Assembly: GCA_021413885.1 (NCBI GenBank)
Contig: JAIOPM010000032.1
Span: 62,001 to 126,000, forward strand
Direction of reading: 5' to 3'
Length of the DNA stretch: 64,000 nucleotides
DNA from: Planctomycetota bacterium
GTDB lineage: Bacteria > Planctomycetota > UBA1135 > GCA-002686595
Each line of letters begins with the position of its first letter. Position 1 is the stretch's first letter. The position numbers were made by a program, and so were the translations under genes. Positions 38,125 through 50,223 of the stretch are shown here, piece by piece. The notes under the pieces are model-generated. The model searched no databases. It had not been told where the DNA came from and worked only from the letters and a program-made list of their open reading frames with translations.

Positions 38125-39071
38125 AGAACGTCGTGCTCGCGGTGGTGACGGCGGTCGGGCTGTCGAGTTGCTTCAGCTTCGACTTTCGAGTCCCGAGTCG
38201 TTTGGAGTTGATGGCCGATTGCCGACGCATGGACGAAGCGTGCGACGAGCTCACGATCGACGGAGTCCCGGCCGCGCTCATGCTCGACGACGACTGTGAG
38301 CGCTGTTGCGCCGTTGCGGAGCGATTGAGCTCCGGGGGAGTTCGTGCGAGCTACTGGATCGACGTGGCACGGGCTCCGACCTTGGCCGACGCTCATCCGG
38401 AGTGGATGCTCGAACCAGGGCCCGCGAATGAACAGCAGACGTCTAGAGGTTGGCTACGGGTGCCGCGGACCTCGAACGAAGTCGTCGAAGCGCAAGTCGA
38501 ACGAATGCGCGATCTCCTGGCCGGCCTGCCGACACCGGAACGGGTCTATCTCAGCGGACTGCAACGGACATCGCCGCGCGCCGACGGGTCGACCACGATC
38601 GGTCCGCGCCGTAGTGCGGCCGATTCGTCGGGGCCGGACGATTCGGCGATGCGCGTGCGGTTCGTCGAAGCCGTCCGCGCGCTCGCACCGACGAGCGAAG
38701 TCGTTCCGGTGCTCACCTACGACTCCTTCGCCCAGGACGCGACGGAACCGCCCGAGTGGATCAGCCTCGCCGCGGCGCTCGCGAACTCCGGCTCGCGAAT
38801 CGGCGTCGCCGTGCCGTTGAACAGTCCGCTCGGCGTCGAGGGCAGCTTCGATCGCCTGCGGAGAGACCTCGGCGCGTACTGCGCGGCGTCCGTTGCGACC
38901 GAGCGCTTCGTCTTCGTGCTCGAGTTCCCGACGGATGCACCGGAAGGGACCGAGCTCCCGTGGCAAGGGCTCTTCACCGTTTGGAACGCCGGCGTCGAGG
39001 AGTGGGTCTTCGCGTTGGGGCCGCTCGAGCGTCCGATCGAAGCTCGCCCCGCACCGCTCGCCGGACCCTGA
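38121..39071 (+). CDS. Lipoprotein, second member of a tandem duplicated pair
   Basis: 316 residues, coupled to the preceding gene by an ATGA overlap. The lipobox ends at Cys17 (GLSSC). It keeps SYWIDVARAP, DAHPEWM and YLSGLQ at the same places as its neighbour, but the middle and C-terminus have diverged, so the duplication is not recent. It has two extra Cys near 60 (CERCC) not found in the paralogue. Function unknown; the fold looks like a surface-exposed alpha/beta barrel. Confidence 0.75.
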   Translation: MKNVVLAVVTAVGLSSCFSFDFRVPSRLELMADCRRMDEACDELTIDGVPAALMLDDDCERCCAVAERLSSGGVRASYWIDVARAPTLADAHPEWMLEPGPANEQQTSRGWLRVPRTSNEVVEAQVERMRDLLAGLPTPERVYLSGLQRTSPRADGSTTIGPRRSAADSSGPDDSAMRVRFVEAVRALAPTSEVVPVLTYDSFAQDATEPPEWISLAAALANSGSRIGVAVPLNSPLGVEGSFDRLRRDLGAYCAASVATERFVFVLEFPTDAPEGTELPWQGLFTVWNAGVEEWVFALGPLERPIEARPAPLAGP

Positions 39072-39125
39072 GGCAAGACGTCTCGACGCCGCATGCGCGC
39101 TCGCGCATCGGGGTCGACCGCGCGG

Positions 39126-39818
39126 TCACGCGCGCGGCGGGCCGCTCCGGTCGCGCTTGCGCGGCGGGTGCTCGACCTGTTGGTGCAGCGCCGGATAGAC
39201 GTCGCGCGCCCAGCTCTCGAAGTCGCGCTCGCCGCGCGTGGCGCGGAAGAGTTCGAAGAACAAATCCATCGCGCGTTCGCGACCGAGCCCGACGTGGCCG
39301 GTGCGCCACGAGAGATCGTCGTGCAGCGCGAGGTCGAGGTCCTTGCCTTCGATCACGAGTCCGTACACGACGCTCGCGAGGCCGGTGCGATCCGCGCCGT
39401 GCTCGCAGTGGATGAGCAACGGATACGGGCCGCTGTGGAAGCATGCAATCAGGTCCTCGAGCGACTCGGGCTCCGGCAGGTGGCTCGGGCTGAACGGCAA
39501 GCCGACGAACTCGACGCCGAGCTCGGCGCACAGCGCTCGTTCCAGCGGATACTCGGGCGACGGATCGCTCGCCTTGCGCAGGTTGAGCACGCGTCGGATG
39601 CCGTGCTCGGCGACGAACTCTCGGAGATCGACGGTCGAGAGTTGCGCGGTGCGGTACACGCGCCCGGCGTCGACGACGTGGCGGTTCCCGGTGAACACGC
39701 CGACGCGCAACGCGAGCGCGAACACGACGGCGATGATCAGCGCGGTCGCGCGCGCGAGCACGCGCACGACGCCGAACCGCGTGAAGAGTCCTTGGGGAAG
39801 TCCGACGAACCCACTCAT
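39126..39818 (-). CDS. Membrane-anchored dual-specificity/tyrosine phosphatase
   Basis: 230 residues from the ATG at 39818. An N-terminal membrane helix covers about 16-38. The P-loop HCEHGADRTG fits HCxxGxxR, with nucleophile Cys138 and Arg144; the VYRTAQLSTVDLREFV and HGIRRVLNLR segments match the DSP/PTP fold seen in prokaryotic phosphatases that follow 'sGqp' motifs. The general acid Asp is likely near the PFSPSHLPEPESL loop. It should dephosphorylate a protein or lipid at the membrane. Confidence 0.85.
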   Translation of the reverse strand: MSGFVGLPQGLFTRFGVVRVLARATALIIAVVFALALRVGVFTGNRHVVDAGRVYRTAQLSTVDLREFVAEHGIRRVLNLRKASDPSPEYPLERALCAELGVEFVGLPFSPSHLPEPESLEDLIACFHSGPYPLLIHCEHGADRTGLASVVYGLVIEGKDLDLALHDDLSWRTGHVGLGRERAMDLFFELFRATRGERDFESWARDVYPALHQQVEHPPRKRDRSGPPRA

Positions 39819-40262
39819 GGCAGGCCCGCCAGCCTGAGGGGCCAAGTTTCGAAGGCCGTCAAGAGCGTGCGAAGATCCCACGCGACGCGGGCGGGCTCCG
39901 CGAGAGCACGGTGGAGCGCTGCGTTCGCTGCGCGTCGGGTCGTCGCCCGGCGATCCCGACCGCCGAAAGAGAAACGATCCGACGCCGCTCGCGACGTCGG
40001 ATCGTCATGTCATCTCTTCAGGGTTGCACTCCGTCCTCCTCTGCGCGGGGTGTACGCTCCCCGCGCCGGTTCGAACGCAGCGCACGAGCCCTGTCGGCCG
40101 ACGGCGCGCGCGGCTTGATGCGCCGAGCCTCGATCGAGCGCGCGAAAACGCCTCGACCGCGCGCTTCGAATTGCGGCTTCGCGCGCGGTCGCGGCGCGGC
40201 GCAGTCGCTCACGAACTCCCTTTTCGCGCGGCCGCTCTCGACGCGGCTCGTTTTCGAGCCTG
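39819..40262. other. Intergenic region (444 bp)
   Basis: Lies between two minus-strand genes. It contains one strong hairpin (39974-40005) and otherwise no recognised RNA or promoter. Several open frames cross it, but they are Arg-rich, have no Shine-Dalgarno and are not credible genes. Confidence 0.5.
39974..40005 (-). terminator. Probable Rho-independent terminator
   Basis: Perfect 11-bp stem (39974-39984 with 39995-40005) with a 10-nt loop; on the minus strand it is followed by TTCTCTTTC. It would end the transcript of the gene at 40263-40820, about 260 nt past its stop. Confidence 0.5.
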
Positions 40263-40820
40263 TCAGCGCTTGCGCACCAGCTCGAACTTCTCCGCCGCGG
40301 TGCTCTTGCCCTTCAGCATCGGCGCCCACGACGAGACGAGATGGTCGGCGTCGATGCGCTTGACGCGACCTTCGTGCATGTGATCGACCGCCGTGCAGTC
40401 GGTGAAATTCTCACCGCCCTGACAACGCCACACGACCTCGCCGGAACGCGCGTCGAGCTCGGCCTTCATCCGCGGATGGTTGCCGAGCATGCAGAAGTGC
40501 GCGAGCCACAGTGCGTCGCCTTCGGTGAAGTACACCGAGATCATCTCCATCTCGGTCTTCGGGAAGAGCGTCTCGATCACCGCGCTGCCGCCGGCGGTGA
40601 CACGGTACTCGGCGACGACGCGGTCGGTCGTCTTGCCGTTCTCGACGGCGTACCAAGTGCCGACGAGTTCCTTGATCGAAGCGAGCGACGGCGCTTTCGC
40701 ATCCTTCGCGGTCCCGTCGGCGACGGGGATCGAGCAACACGCCGCGCGCGTTCCGTCGACGGACGACGCGGGCGGAACGACGGCGAGCAGGGCGAACAGA
40801 GCGAGGCTCTCGAGCTTCAT
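40263..40820 (-). CDS. Secreted lipocalin-like protein
   Basis: 185 residues. Signal peptide 1-20. Core is a run of beta-strands (LVGTWYAVENG, VVAEYRVTAGGSAVIETLF, MISVYFTEGDALWLAHFCML, MKAELDARSGEVVWRCQG) typical of lipocalin/DUF1579-type folds; four Cys, including Cys28-Cys29, could form disulfides. It probably binds a hydrophobic molecule. Function not assignable. Confidence 0.65.
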   Translation of the reverse strand: MKLESLALFALLAVVPPASSVDGTRAACCSIPVADGTAKDAKAPSLASIKELVGTWYAVENGKTTDRVVAEYRVTAGGSAVIETLFPKTEMEMISVYFTEGDALWLAHFCMLGNHPRMKAELDARSGEVVWRCQGGENFTDCTAVDHMHEGRVKRIDADHLVSSWAPMLKGKSTAAEKFELVRKR

Positions 40821-40944
40821 GGCGGACTCCTAACGGCGGACGAGGTCGCTACACGAGCCCCGACGCGGAGCCGATCGGCGCTGCGAGTCGGAGACGAACT
40901 CGCCCGCGCGGAATCGACCGCGAAATCCGAACGCGCCGCGAAAA

Positions 40945-42180
40945 CTACTTCCGCGCGTCGAGGCGCCGGTACGCGTCCGCCTGTTCGAGCAGCCAATAGA
41001 GGTTGGCTCGCACCTGCTCGCCGTTCTGGTCGAGCGTGTAGCGCCGGCGAATGCCGCGCAGCGCGAGCTGCTCGTCGGTCTTCACCTGGCTGGTCAGCTT
41101 GAGCAGGAAGTCCGACCACTTGGCGTCGTCGGGCAAGAGCACCGCGAGGTCGGCGGGATTCGACGAGACCGACTCCCACAGCGACTGGAAGTTGTCGAAG
41201 TGTTGTTGGTATCCGTCGCGCAACTCGGTCGTGCCGCACACGAACGTCCGCGCGAGATTCTCGCGCAGACCGCGGAAGTGGAGCGCGGGGGTGAAGAGCT
41301 CGCCGATGCGCTGATAGAGCGCTTGGTGCTGCTCCTCTGGCACGACCGACTTCCACGTCGTCCAGTCGTTCGACAAATCGTGGATGATCCCGAGCGAGTC
41401 GACGTCGGGCACTTCGAGATCGGTGCGCGAAGCCCACGCATCGTAGAGCGTGATGCCGGGATACACCGCGCCGACGCGATCGGTGTAGGCGTGCGCGAAC
41501 GCAGTGAACGTCGCTTGGAGCGAGCCGTCGTCGAGTTGCTTCTCCACCAACGCCTCGACGAGATCCCAGTGCGGCGGAAGACCGGCGAGCGCGTTTTCGA
41601 GCACGCGCCACGGATCGCGTTCGTTCGGGAGGCGCACGACTTCGCGCGGTGCCCAGTCGTAGGCCCAACCGCTCTCGGCGCGACGCGGCGCGATCGCGCC
41701 GAGGATCTGCTCGCGAGCCGCGACCGCGAGCGGATCGTCGATCGCGAGCTCGTGCCGCGCGATCGGCTGCGCCGGCGCGTGCTTCGCGGGATCGAACCAA
41801 GTCGCGGGTTGCGCGTCCGGTCGCAGGCCGAAGTCGGTGTCGTCCTGCGCGAGCACGAAGCGCATCAACTGCATTTGGAACGTGTCGAGCTTCTTGCACT
41901 CGATCGCGAGTGCTTCGACCAGGCCGACTTGTTCGTCGGCATCCAACGTCGCGAAGGCGGCGCGAGCGCGCTCCTCTTTCTCCCACGGCAGGAGTTGGCC
42001 GCTCGTGCGCGCGATGCGGCGCGGCGGCGGCTTCGGAGCTGCGGTCGTCGGTGTCGGAGCGACGGGCTCATCCACGATCTCGACATCGGGGTTCGCCGCA
42101 AAAGACGGCGCTTCCGCGGGCTTCGGTGACGAACAAGCGCCGAGCACAAGAGCGACGGACAACATCTGCATCGACTTCAT
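40945..42180 (-). CDS. Helical lipoprotein of unknown function
   Basis: 411 residues. The lipobox ends at Cys16 (VLGAC), followed by a Pro/Ala/Thr-rich linker to about residue 60. The rest is mostly alpha-helical with several Trp/Asp-rich segments (AYDWAPREVVRLP, DLSNDWTTWKSVV). No known domain is recognised. Confidence 0.68.
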   Translation of the reverse strand: MKSMQMLSVALVLGACSSPKPAEAPSFAANPDVEIVDEPVAPTPTTAAPKPPPRRIARTSGQLLPWEKEERARAAFATLDADEQVGLVEALAIECKKLDTFQMQLMRFVLAQDDTDFGLRPDAQPATWFDPAKHAPAQPIARHELAIDDPLAVAAREQILGAIAPRRAESGWAYDWAPREVVRLPNERDPWRVLENALAGLPPHWDLVEALVEKQLDDGSLQATFTAFAHAYTDRVGAVYPGITLYDAWASRTDLEVPDVDSLGIIHDLSNDWTTWKSVVPEEQHQALYQRIGELFTPALHFRGLRENLARTFVCGTTELRDGYQQHFDNFQSLWESVSSNPADLAVLLPDDAKWSDFLLKLTSQVKTDEQLALRGIRRRYTLDQNGEQVRANLYWLLEQADAYRRLDARK

Positions 42181-42232
42181 GGAGCAACTCCCGCGCGAGA
42201 GTTTGCCAACAGGCCTCGGCGAAGGGCAGCGG

Positions 42233-43702
42233 TCACTTCCCCGTCTCGCGCGGAACCCTCCCCGGTCCCGCGAAGACGTACGCGGTGTTCAGGTCGGTCA
42301 CGAGGATGTCGGGCATCCCGTCGCCGCTCAGGTCATCGACCGCTGCAACCTGGAGCCCGAGCCCTTGACGACTCCCCGCGCGCGCCCACACGCCGAAGAT
42401 CACCTTGCGAGTGCGGCCCGAGTACACGACCGCGCAACCGGACTCCGCCCCCGACCCGGCATCGAGCGCAACTGCGCGCTCGAGCGGAAGTCGCGACACA
42501 TCGAGGACTTGCTCAGCGGTCATCCACGCCTCCGGTCCGCTGAGATTGAAGTGCGCTTCGCCGAACGCGATGTCGTCGATCCCATCCGCATCGATGTCGC
42601 CGAGCGCGACGGTGACGCCTTCGCTGGACTGCCAGACGGGGTACGCGAGTCGGAAGCCCTCCGCGAACGTGGACCTCGTCAGGAAGCGCGCGCCGAACAT
42701 GCGGGAGTCCAAGAACTCCTCGTCGCCCGGATCGAGATGCACGTCGAGGCGACCGTCGCCATCGATATCACCGCTCCAGTTCGCCGAGCCGAAGCAATGA
42801 GGGAAGGAGCCCAGCGCAGCACCGTCGATGCTGCTCAAGACGCGCACGGGTTCGTCGGACAGCAGGCTGGACTGAACCAACAGTTCTCGGGTCGACGCGC
42901 CGAACGACAGCGACGGTGCCGCGACGCTGGCGCCGAAGCTGTCGCCTTGCTTCTCGCCTCGAACACGCCAGATCTCGGAACCGTCGCAACCCGAGCGCGC
43001 GCTCACGTAGCCTGCACCGACTGCCCGAACGGCCAAGCGCCCCTGCAAGTACGGACGCTCCTCGACGTGCCGACCGTCGGCGAAGATCACGTAGTTTCTG
43101 GACCGACCGCCCTCTTCGAGGGATTCGAACGAGGTCGGCTCGCTGTCGAACAGACTCACGCTGGAATCGAACTCGGAAGCTCCGACGACAAAATCGCCTC
43201 GGCCGTCGTCGATCACGTCGCCGATGAATGCGACCGAGGCGCCGAGGGACTCGTGCGGACGAACTCCGCGGATCTCCAGCAACGTCGCGCCGCTCGCCCC
43301 GGACACGACGAGTACGACGCCGGAACCCGTCGCCCCGCCATCCACACGAGGCCGACCGATCAAGAGATCGCCGACGCCGTCGCCGTCCACATCGCCGCCC
43401 GCGTCCCAACAGAGTTCGACTCGTGAGCGTGGATCCAAACGCCAGAGCGTGCGAATCGTCGCTCCGGAGGAACCCGAGAGGATCTCGATGCGCTCCGGCG
43501 ACCACCACCTCCCGCCGCGTTCGACGAACAGATCTCGGTGCCCGTCCCCATCGATGTCGCCGACCGCAACCACTCGGCCGGTGACGTCGGGGATCACGAG
43601 CAGCGCGTCGTCCGGTGTCAGAGCCCAACGCCGCGGATCGCGATCTTGTGCGCCGAGGATCGGCGACAGGGCGAGGACGAAGGCGAGCGAGATCGGTTCC
43701 AT
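42233..43702 (-). CDS. Secreted FG-GAP repeat protein
   Basis: 489 residues from the ATG at 43702, which opens a signal peptide (residues 1-18, ending LGAQ); a GTG at 43720 is less likely. At least six integrin-like FG-GAP blades are visible (VGDIDGDGHRDLF, GGDVDGDGVGDLL, IGDVIDDGRGDF, SGDIDGDGRLDV, LGDIDADGIDDIAF, VDDLSGDGMPDIL), each with a calcium loop. This kind of propeller mediates surface binding; no catalytic part. Confidence 0.85.
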   Translation of the reverse strand: MEPISLAFVLALSPILGAQDRDPRRWALTPDDALLVIPDVTGRVVAVGDIDGDGHRDLFVERGGRWWSPERIEILSGSSGATIRTLWRLDPRSRVELCWDAGGDVDGDGVGDLLIGRPRVDGGATGSGVVLVVSGASGATLLEIRGVRPHESLGASVAFIGDVIDDGRGDFVVGASEFDSSVSLFDSEPTSFESLEEGGRSRNYVIFADGRHVEERPYLQGRLAVRAVGAGYVSARSGCDGSEIWRVRGEKQGDSFGASVAAPSLSFGASTRELLVQSSLLSDEPVRVLSSIDGAALGSFPHCFGSANWSGDIDGDGRLDVHLDPGDEEFLDSRMFGARFLTRSTFAEGFRLAYPVWQSSEGVTVALGDIDADGIDDIAFGEAHFNLSGPEAWMTAEQVLDVSRLPLERAVALDAGSGAESGCAVVYSGRTRKVIFGVWARAGSRQGLGLQVAAVDDLSGDGMPDILVTDLNTAYVFAGPGRVPRETGK

Positions 43703-43776
43703 GTCGGGCTCCGACGTCACTTGTCCCCGCCGCGCGGAACGTCACGGGAATTCGAGCGGTATGCTCTCGCCCGCCG

Positions 43777-46626
43777 ATGCTCCTCGCCCTGCTGATCGCC
43801 GGCGTTCTGTTCCAGGATCCCGCGCCGGGCCTGAAGGTCGGGGAGACGACGACCGGTTCGATCGCGGCCGACGCACCGGTGGTCGTCACCGAACGGATCG
43901 CGCGCGCGGCGGCGAGCGCTTTTCCGACGCGCGGGCGCACGTTCGCGTTCGCGCCGGAGAGCTCCGGCCCCCGTCGCGTCGAGCTGCGCTCGTACGAATT
44001 CAAACCCTACCTCGTCGTGCGCGACGAGAAAGGCGCGGTCCTCGCCGAGGACGAGTATTCGCTCTTCGGCATCCTGCCGCGCGTCGTCGTCGAGCTCGAG
44101 GCCGGGCACGCCTACTCGATCGATGCGGCGTCGCGCTGCGGGCAACCCGGCGAGTTCGAGCTCGTCGTGAACGTCGGCGCGCCCGAGGAGAGCACGAACG
44201 AGCAACGCGCCGCCGACGCGCTGACCTTCGCGCGCGAAGGCGTCGCTCGCCTCGAAGCGCGCAACGTTCCCGCCGACACCGCGCTCGGCACCGCGCTGCA
44301 TCGCCTCGCGTACGCGACGCTCGTCGGCGGCCAAGTTCCCGAAGCGATCGCGCTCTTCCGTCGCGCGCTCGAAGTGCGCGAGAGCGTGCTCGGCAACCAT
44401 CCGTTGACGTCGGAGACGTGTCGCAGTCTCGGCGGCGTCCTCGCGCAGACCGGCGATGCCGCGGGCGCGGCGCCGCTCTTCGAGCGCGCCGTGCGGATCG
44501 ACGAGCTCGTCTTCGGGCCCAATCATCCGGTGACCGCGAGCAGCCTCGTCGGTCTCGCCGGTGCGAAGGAAGCGCAGGGCGAACTTGCGGCCGCCGAGCC
44601 GTTGCTCCGCCGCGCGCTCGCGATCGACGAAACGACGCTCGGGCCCGACGAGCCGACGACAATGGCGCTGCGCGCGCGGCTCGCGCTCTTCCTCCACCGT
44701 CAGAGCAAGTTCGCGGACGCGCTCCCGCTCTACGCGCGCGAGCTCGAGCTGCGCGAAGCGAAGAGCGGTGCGAACGATCCCGAGTCCGCGCGCGTGCTCG
44801 AAGCGATGGCCGCCATTCACGAACAACTCGGCGACACGAAGACTGCGCGCAGCGAGCTCGAACGCGCGCTCGCGCGGCGCGAAGCGACATCGGGCGCGAA
44901 CTCTCCGGCGACCGCTGAGACGATGGCGCACCTCGGCGTGCTGCTCCAAGCGCTCGGCGAACACGACGCCGGCAGCGAACTCGTCCGCCGCGCGACCGCG
45001 ATCGACACGAGCGTCTTCATCCCCGAGATGACGCTCCAAGAAGGCAAGGCGTCGTGGTGGAACGAGCGCACCGCGCGTTGGTGGCGACTGCTCTGGGCCG
45101 CGGCCGTCGCGGGACTCTTCGCGTGGAGCCTGCGACGCGAACGCGCGACTTCGACGAAGAGCACGACACCGTTGCGCGGTCTCTTCGCCGCTTCGCTCGT
45201 CGTCTCGGCGCTCACCTACACCAACTTCCTCACGTTCAACTACGGCACGTTCGTGCACCGCTGGGACGAGTACCACTACTTCGTCGGCGCGAAGTACTTC
45301 GACGAGCTCGGCTACGACGGCCTCTACGACTGCACGGTGATCGCGGACTCGGAGACGCCCGGTTGGAGCGAGCGCGTCAAGACGCGTTGGCTGCGCGATC
45401 TCCGCACGAACGAGATGGTGCCGGCGGAGCAGGTGCTCGCGAACGGAGCTGCGTTGAAGGCGCGCTTCACGCCCGAACGTTGGCGCGCGTTCAGCAACGA
45501 CGTCGCGTGGTTCCGCGAGCGCGAGTCGGCCGATCGTTGGGAGCACACGACCGCCGACCACGGCTTCAACGCGACGCCGGTGTGGACGCTCGCCGGTTCG
45601 TGGATCGCGCAGCGTTTCGAGGCGAGCGACGGTTCGGTGCTCGCGCTCGCGTTGCTCGATCAGTTCTATTTGGTCGCGCTGATCCTGGTCGCCGTGTGGG
45701 GCTTCGGCCTGCGCATCGCGGCAGTCGCGATCGCGGTGCTCGCGACCAGCCTGCCCGCGGAGATCCAATGGACCGGCGGGAGTTTCCTGCGCTGGGATTG
45801 GCTCTTCTTCACCGTCGCGTCGTTCTGTTGCCTGCGTCGCGACCGACCGTTGCTCGGCGGCGTCGCGCTCGGGTACGCGACGTTGTTGCGCGTCTTCCCG
45901 GGCTTCGTCTTCGTCGGGCCGGTGTTCGCGTGGGGCGCGCACTTGATGAGCGTTCGTCGCGAAGGGCGCGGCGTGTTGCCGCTCGACGCGCACTCGAAGA
46001 CGTTCGCGCGTTTCTTCGCAGGCGCGGCGCTCTCCGCCGTCGTGCTCTTGCCGCTCAGCCTCGTCGCGCGCGGCGGCGTCGCGACGTGGAGCCATTTCGC
46101 CGCGAACTCGTCGAAGCACATGACCACGCCGCTGACCAATCACATGGGTCTGCGCACGGTCGTCAGTTGGCGGCCCGACGATCGGCCGATCGCGGAACGG
46201 GATCACGACACCGAGGAATGGATGGCGTCGTTCCGCGCCGCGCGCGCGCGCGGGTGGAGCGAATCGAAGCTGCTCTACTGGATCGTCGTCCTCGGTTGGC
46301 TCGCGCTGCTCGCGTATGCGGTGCGCGGGCGCGAGCTCTGGGTCGCGGCGGCGCTCGGGGCGACGCTGATCGCGGCGGCGGCCGAGTTGACGTCGTACTA
46401 CTACGCGTTCGTCGTCGTCATCGCGTTCCTGTGCGAGCGACGGCCGCGCATCGCTTTCGTGTTGCTCGGGCTCGGCGTGCTGTCGCTGTTCGTCGCGCTC
46501 GCGCCTCTGCCGGGAATGAGCCCGTGGCTCGAGAACCAATTCGCGTCGATCTCGTGCCTGACGCTCGCCGCGTTCGCGTGGATCCTGGTCGGCTTCGCGC
46601 GCGAACGACGCGAGCTCGCGGTCTAG
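43777..46626 (+). CDS. TPR domain fused to polytopic membrane glycosyltransferase-like domain
   Basis: 949 residues from the ATG at 43777. A short signal (1-14), a beta region to about 130, then kinesin-light-chain-like TPR units at about 145-420 with the 'AL..re..lG..hp.ta..l..La' pattern. A membrane helix near 432-448 is followed by about ten more, with a long acidic loop (HRWDEYHYFVGAKYFDELGYDGLYDC) after helix 2. That loop design, Asp-x-Tyr and large hydrophobic bundle, resembles GT87/DUF2029-type polyprenyl-phosphate mannosyltransferases. The pairing of TPR and transferase in one chain is unusual. Ends 4 bp inside the convergent pgl gene. Confidence 0.72.
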   Translation: MLLALLIAGVLFQDPAPGLKVGETTTGSIAADAPVVVTERIARAAASAFPTRGRTFAFAPESSGPRRVELRSYEFKPYLVVRDEKGAVLAEDEYSLFGILPRVVVELEAGHAYSIDAASRCGQPGEFELVVNVGAPEESTNEQRAADALTFAREGVARLEARNVPADTALGTALHRLAYATLVGGQVPEAIALFRRALEVRESVLGNHPLTSETCRSLGGVLAQTGDAAGAAPLFERAVRIDELVFGPNHPVTASSLVGLAGAKEAQGELAAAEPLLRRALAIDETTLGPDEPTTMALRARLALFLHRQSKFADALPLYARELELREAKSGANDPESARVLEAMAAIHEQLGDTKTARSELERALARREATSGANSPATAETMAHLGVLLQALGEHDAGSELVRRATAIDTSVFIPEMTLQEGKASWWNERTARWWRLLWAAAVAGLFAWSLRRERATSTKSTTPLRGLFAASLVVSALTYTNFLTFNYGTFVHRWDEYHYFVGAKYFDELGYDGLYDCTVIADSETPGWSERVKTRWLRDLRTNEMVPAEQVLANGAALKARFTPERWRAFSNDVAWFRERESADRWEHTTADHGFNATPVWTLAGSWIAQRFEASDGSVLALALLDQFYLVALILVAVWGFGLRIAAVAIAVLATSLPAEIQWTGGSFLRWDWLFFTVASFCCLRRDRPLLGGVALGYATLLRVFPGFVFVGPVFAWGAHLMSVRREGRGVLPLDAHSKTFARFFAGAALSAVVLLPLSLVARGGVATWSHFAANSSKHMTTPLTNHMGLRTVVSWRPDDRPIAERDHDTEEWMASFRAARARGWSESKLLYWIVVLGWLALLAYAVRGRELWVAAALGATLIAAAAELTSYYYAFVVVIAFLCERRPRIAFVLLGLGVLSLFVALAPLPGMSPWLENQFASISCLTLAAFAWILVGFARERRELAV

Positions 46627-47309
46627 CTTCGCGCCGGCGCCGCCGCGCGATCGACGAACCACGCTCCGTCGCGCAGGAGTTGCGCCGGACACGCGACCGG
46701 ATCGACCGGGCCGTGCAACGCGCGCTCGACGATCGCCGCCTTGTCGCGGCCGTACGCGTAGACGATCGTCGCGCGCGCGGTCGCGAGCGCGGCCGGCGTC
46801 ATCGTCACGCGGCGCTTCGGCTTGTGCGCGACTTCGACGGGCACGAGCGGACGCTCGGTCTCCTCGAACGCGGCCGAGCCCGGATGGATCGACGCAATGT
46901 GTCCGTCGAGACCGAGTTCGAACAGCATCACGTCGAAGCCTTCGTCGGGCAGCTCTTCGGCGTAGCGTTCGGCGGCGAGTTCGACGTCGAGGCTCTCGGC
47001 CTCGATGCGATGGATCTGGTGCGGCCCGATGCGCAGGTTCTTGAGCAAGATGAGCTGCGCCGCGCCGAAATGACTCGCCGGATGTCCCGGCGGCACGCTG
47101 CACTCGTCGGTGAAGAAGAACTCGACCTTCTCCCACTGCAACGAGAGTTCGACGAGGTCCTCGAAGATCGCGCGCGCGAACGAGCCGCCGGGCAACGCGA
47201 CGAAACCCCAGTCGCGCGCGCGGATCGCGAGCTCGAGCTCGCGCGCGGTCCGCAACGCGACCTTGCGCGCGAGATCCGCCGGATCGGCGGCGAGGACGAG
47301 CTCGGACAT
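46623..47309 (-). CDS. pgl: 6-phosphogluconolactonase
   Basis: 228 residues, normal for the DevB/SOL family. Key segments are VALPGGSFARAIFEDL (phosphate-binding), the FFFTDECSVPPGHPASHFG loop and the GFDVMLFELGLDGHIASIHPGS strand-turn. It hydrolyses 6-phosphogluconolactone to 6-phosphogluconate in the oxidative pentose-phosphate pathway. Its end overlaps the end of the glycosyltransferase-like gene; the aconitase gene ends 17 bp upstream, on the same strand. Confidence 0.9.
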   Translation of the reverse strand: MSELVLAADPADLARKVALRTARELELAIRARDWGFVALPGGSFARAIFEDLVELSLQWEKVEFFFTDECSVPPGHPASHFGAAQLILLKNLRIGPHQIHRIEAESLDVELAAERYAEELPDEGFDVMLFELGLDGHIASIHPGSAAFEETERPLVPVEVAHKPKRRVTMTPAALATARATIVYAYGRDKAAIVERALHGPVDPVACPAQLLRDGAWFVDRAAAPARS

Positions 47310-47326
47310 GGCCGACGCGCTGCGTT

Positions 47327-50110
<2,784 letters not shown>

Positions 50111-50223
50111 GGGGAGCTCCAGTTCGCTTGTGAAGGGCGAGGATCCTACTCGACGGGGCCCGCCTCCGCCCGCGCGGAGGTCGAGCCCCGTAGAGTCCGC
50201 GGCGAGCGCCGACGGCCGTTCGC

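Noticed and set aside
40018..40329. 103-codon open frame in the 444-bp gap
   Set aside because: Overlaps the end of the real lipocalin-like gene, Arg-rich, no Shine-Dalgarno.
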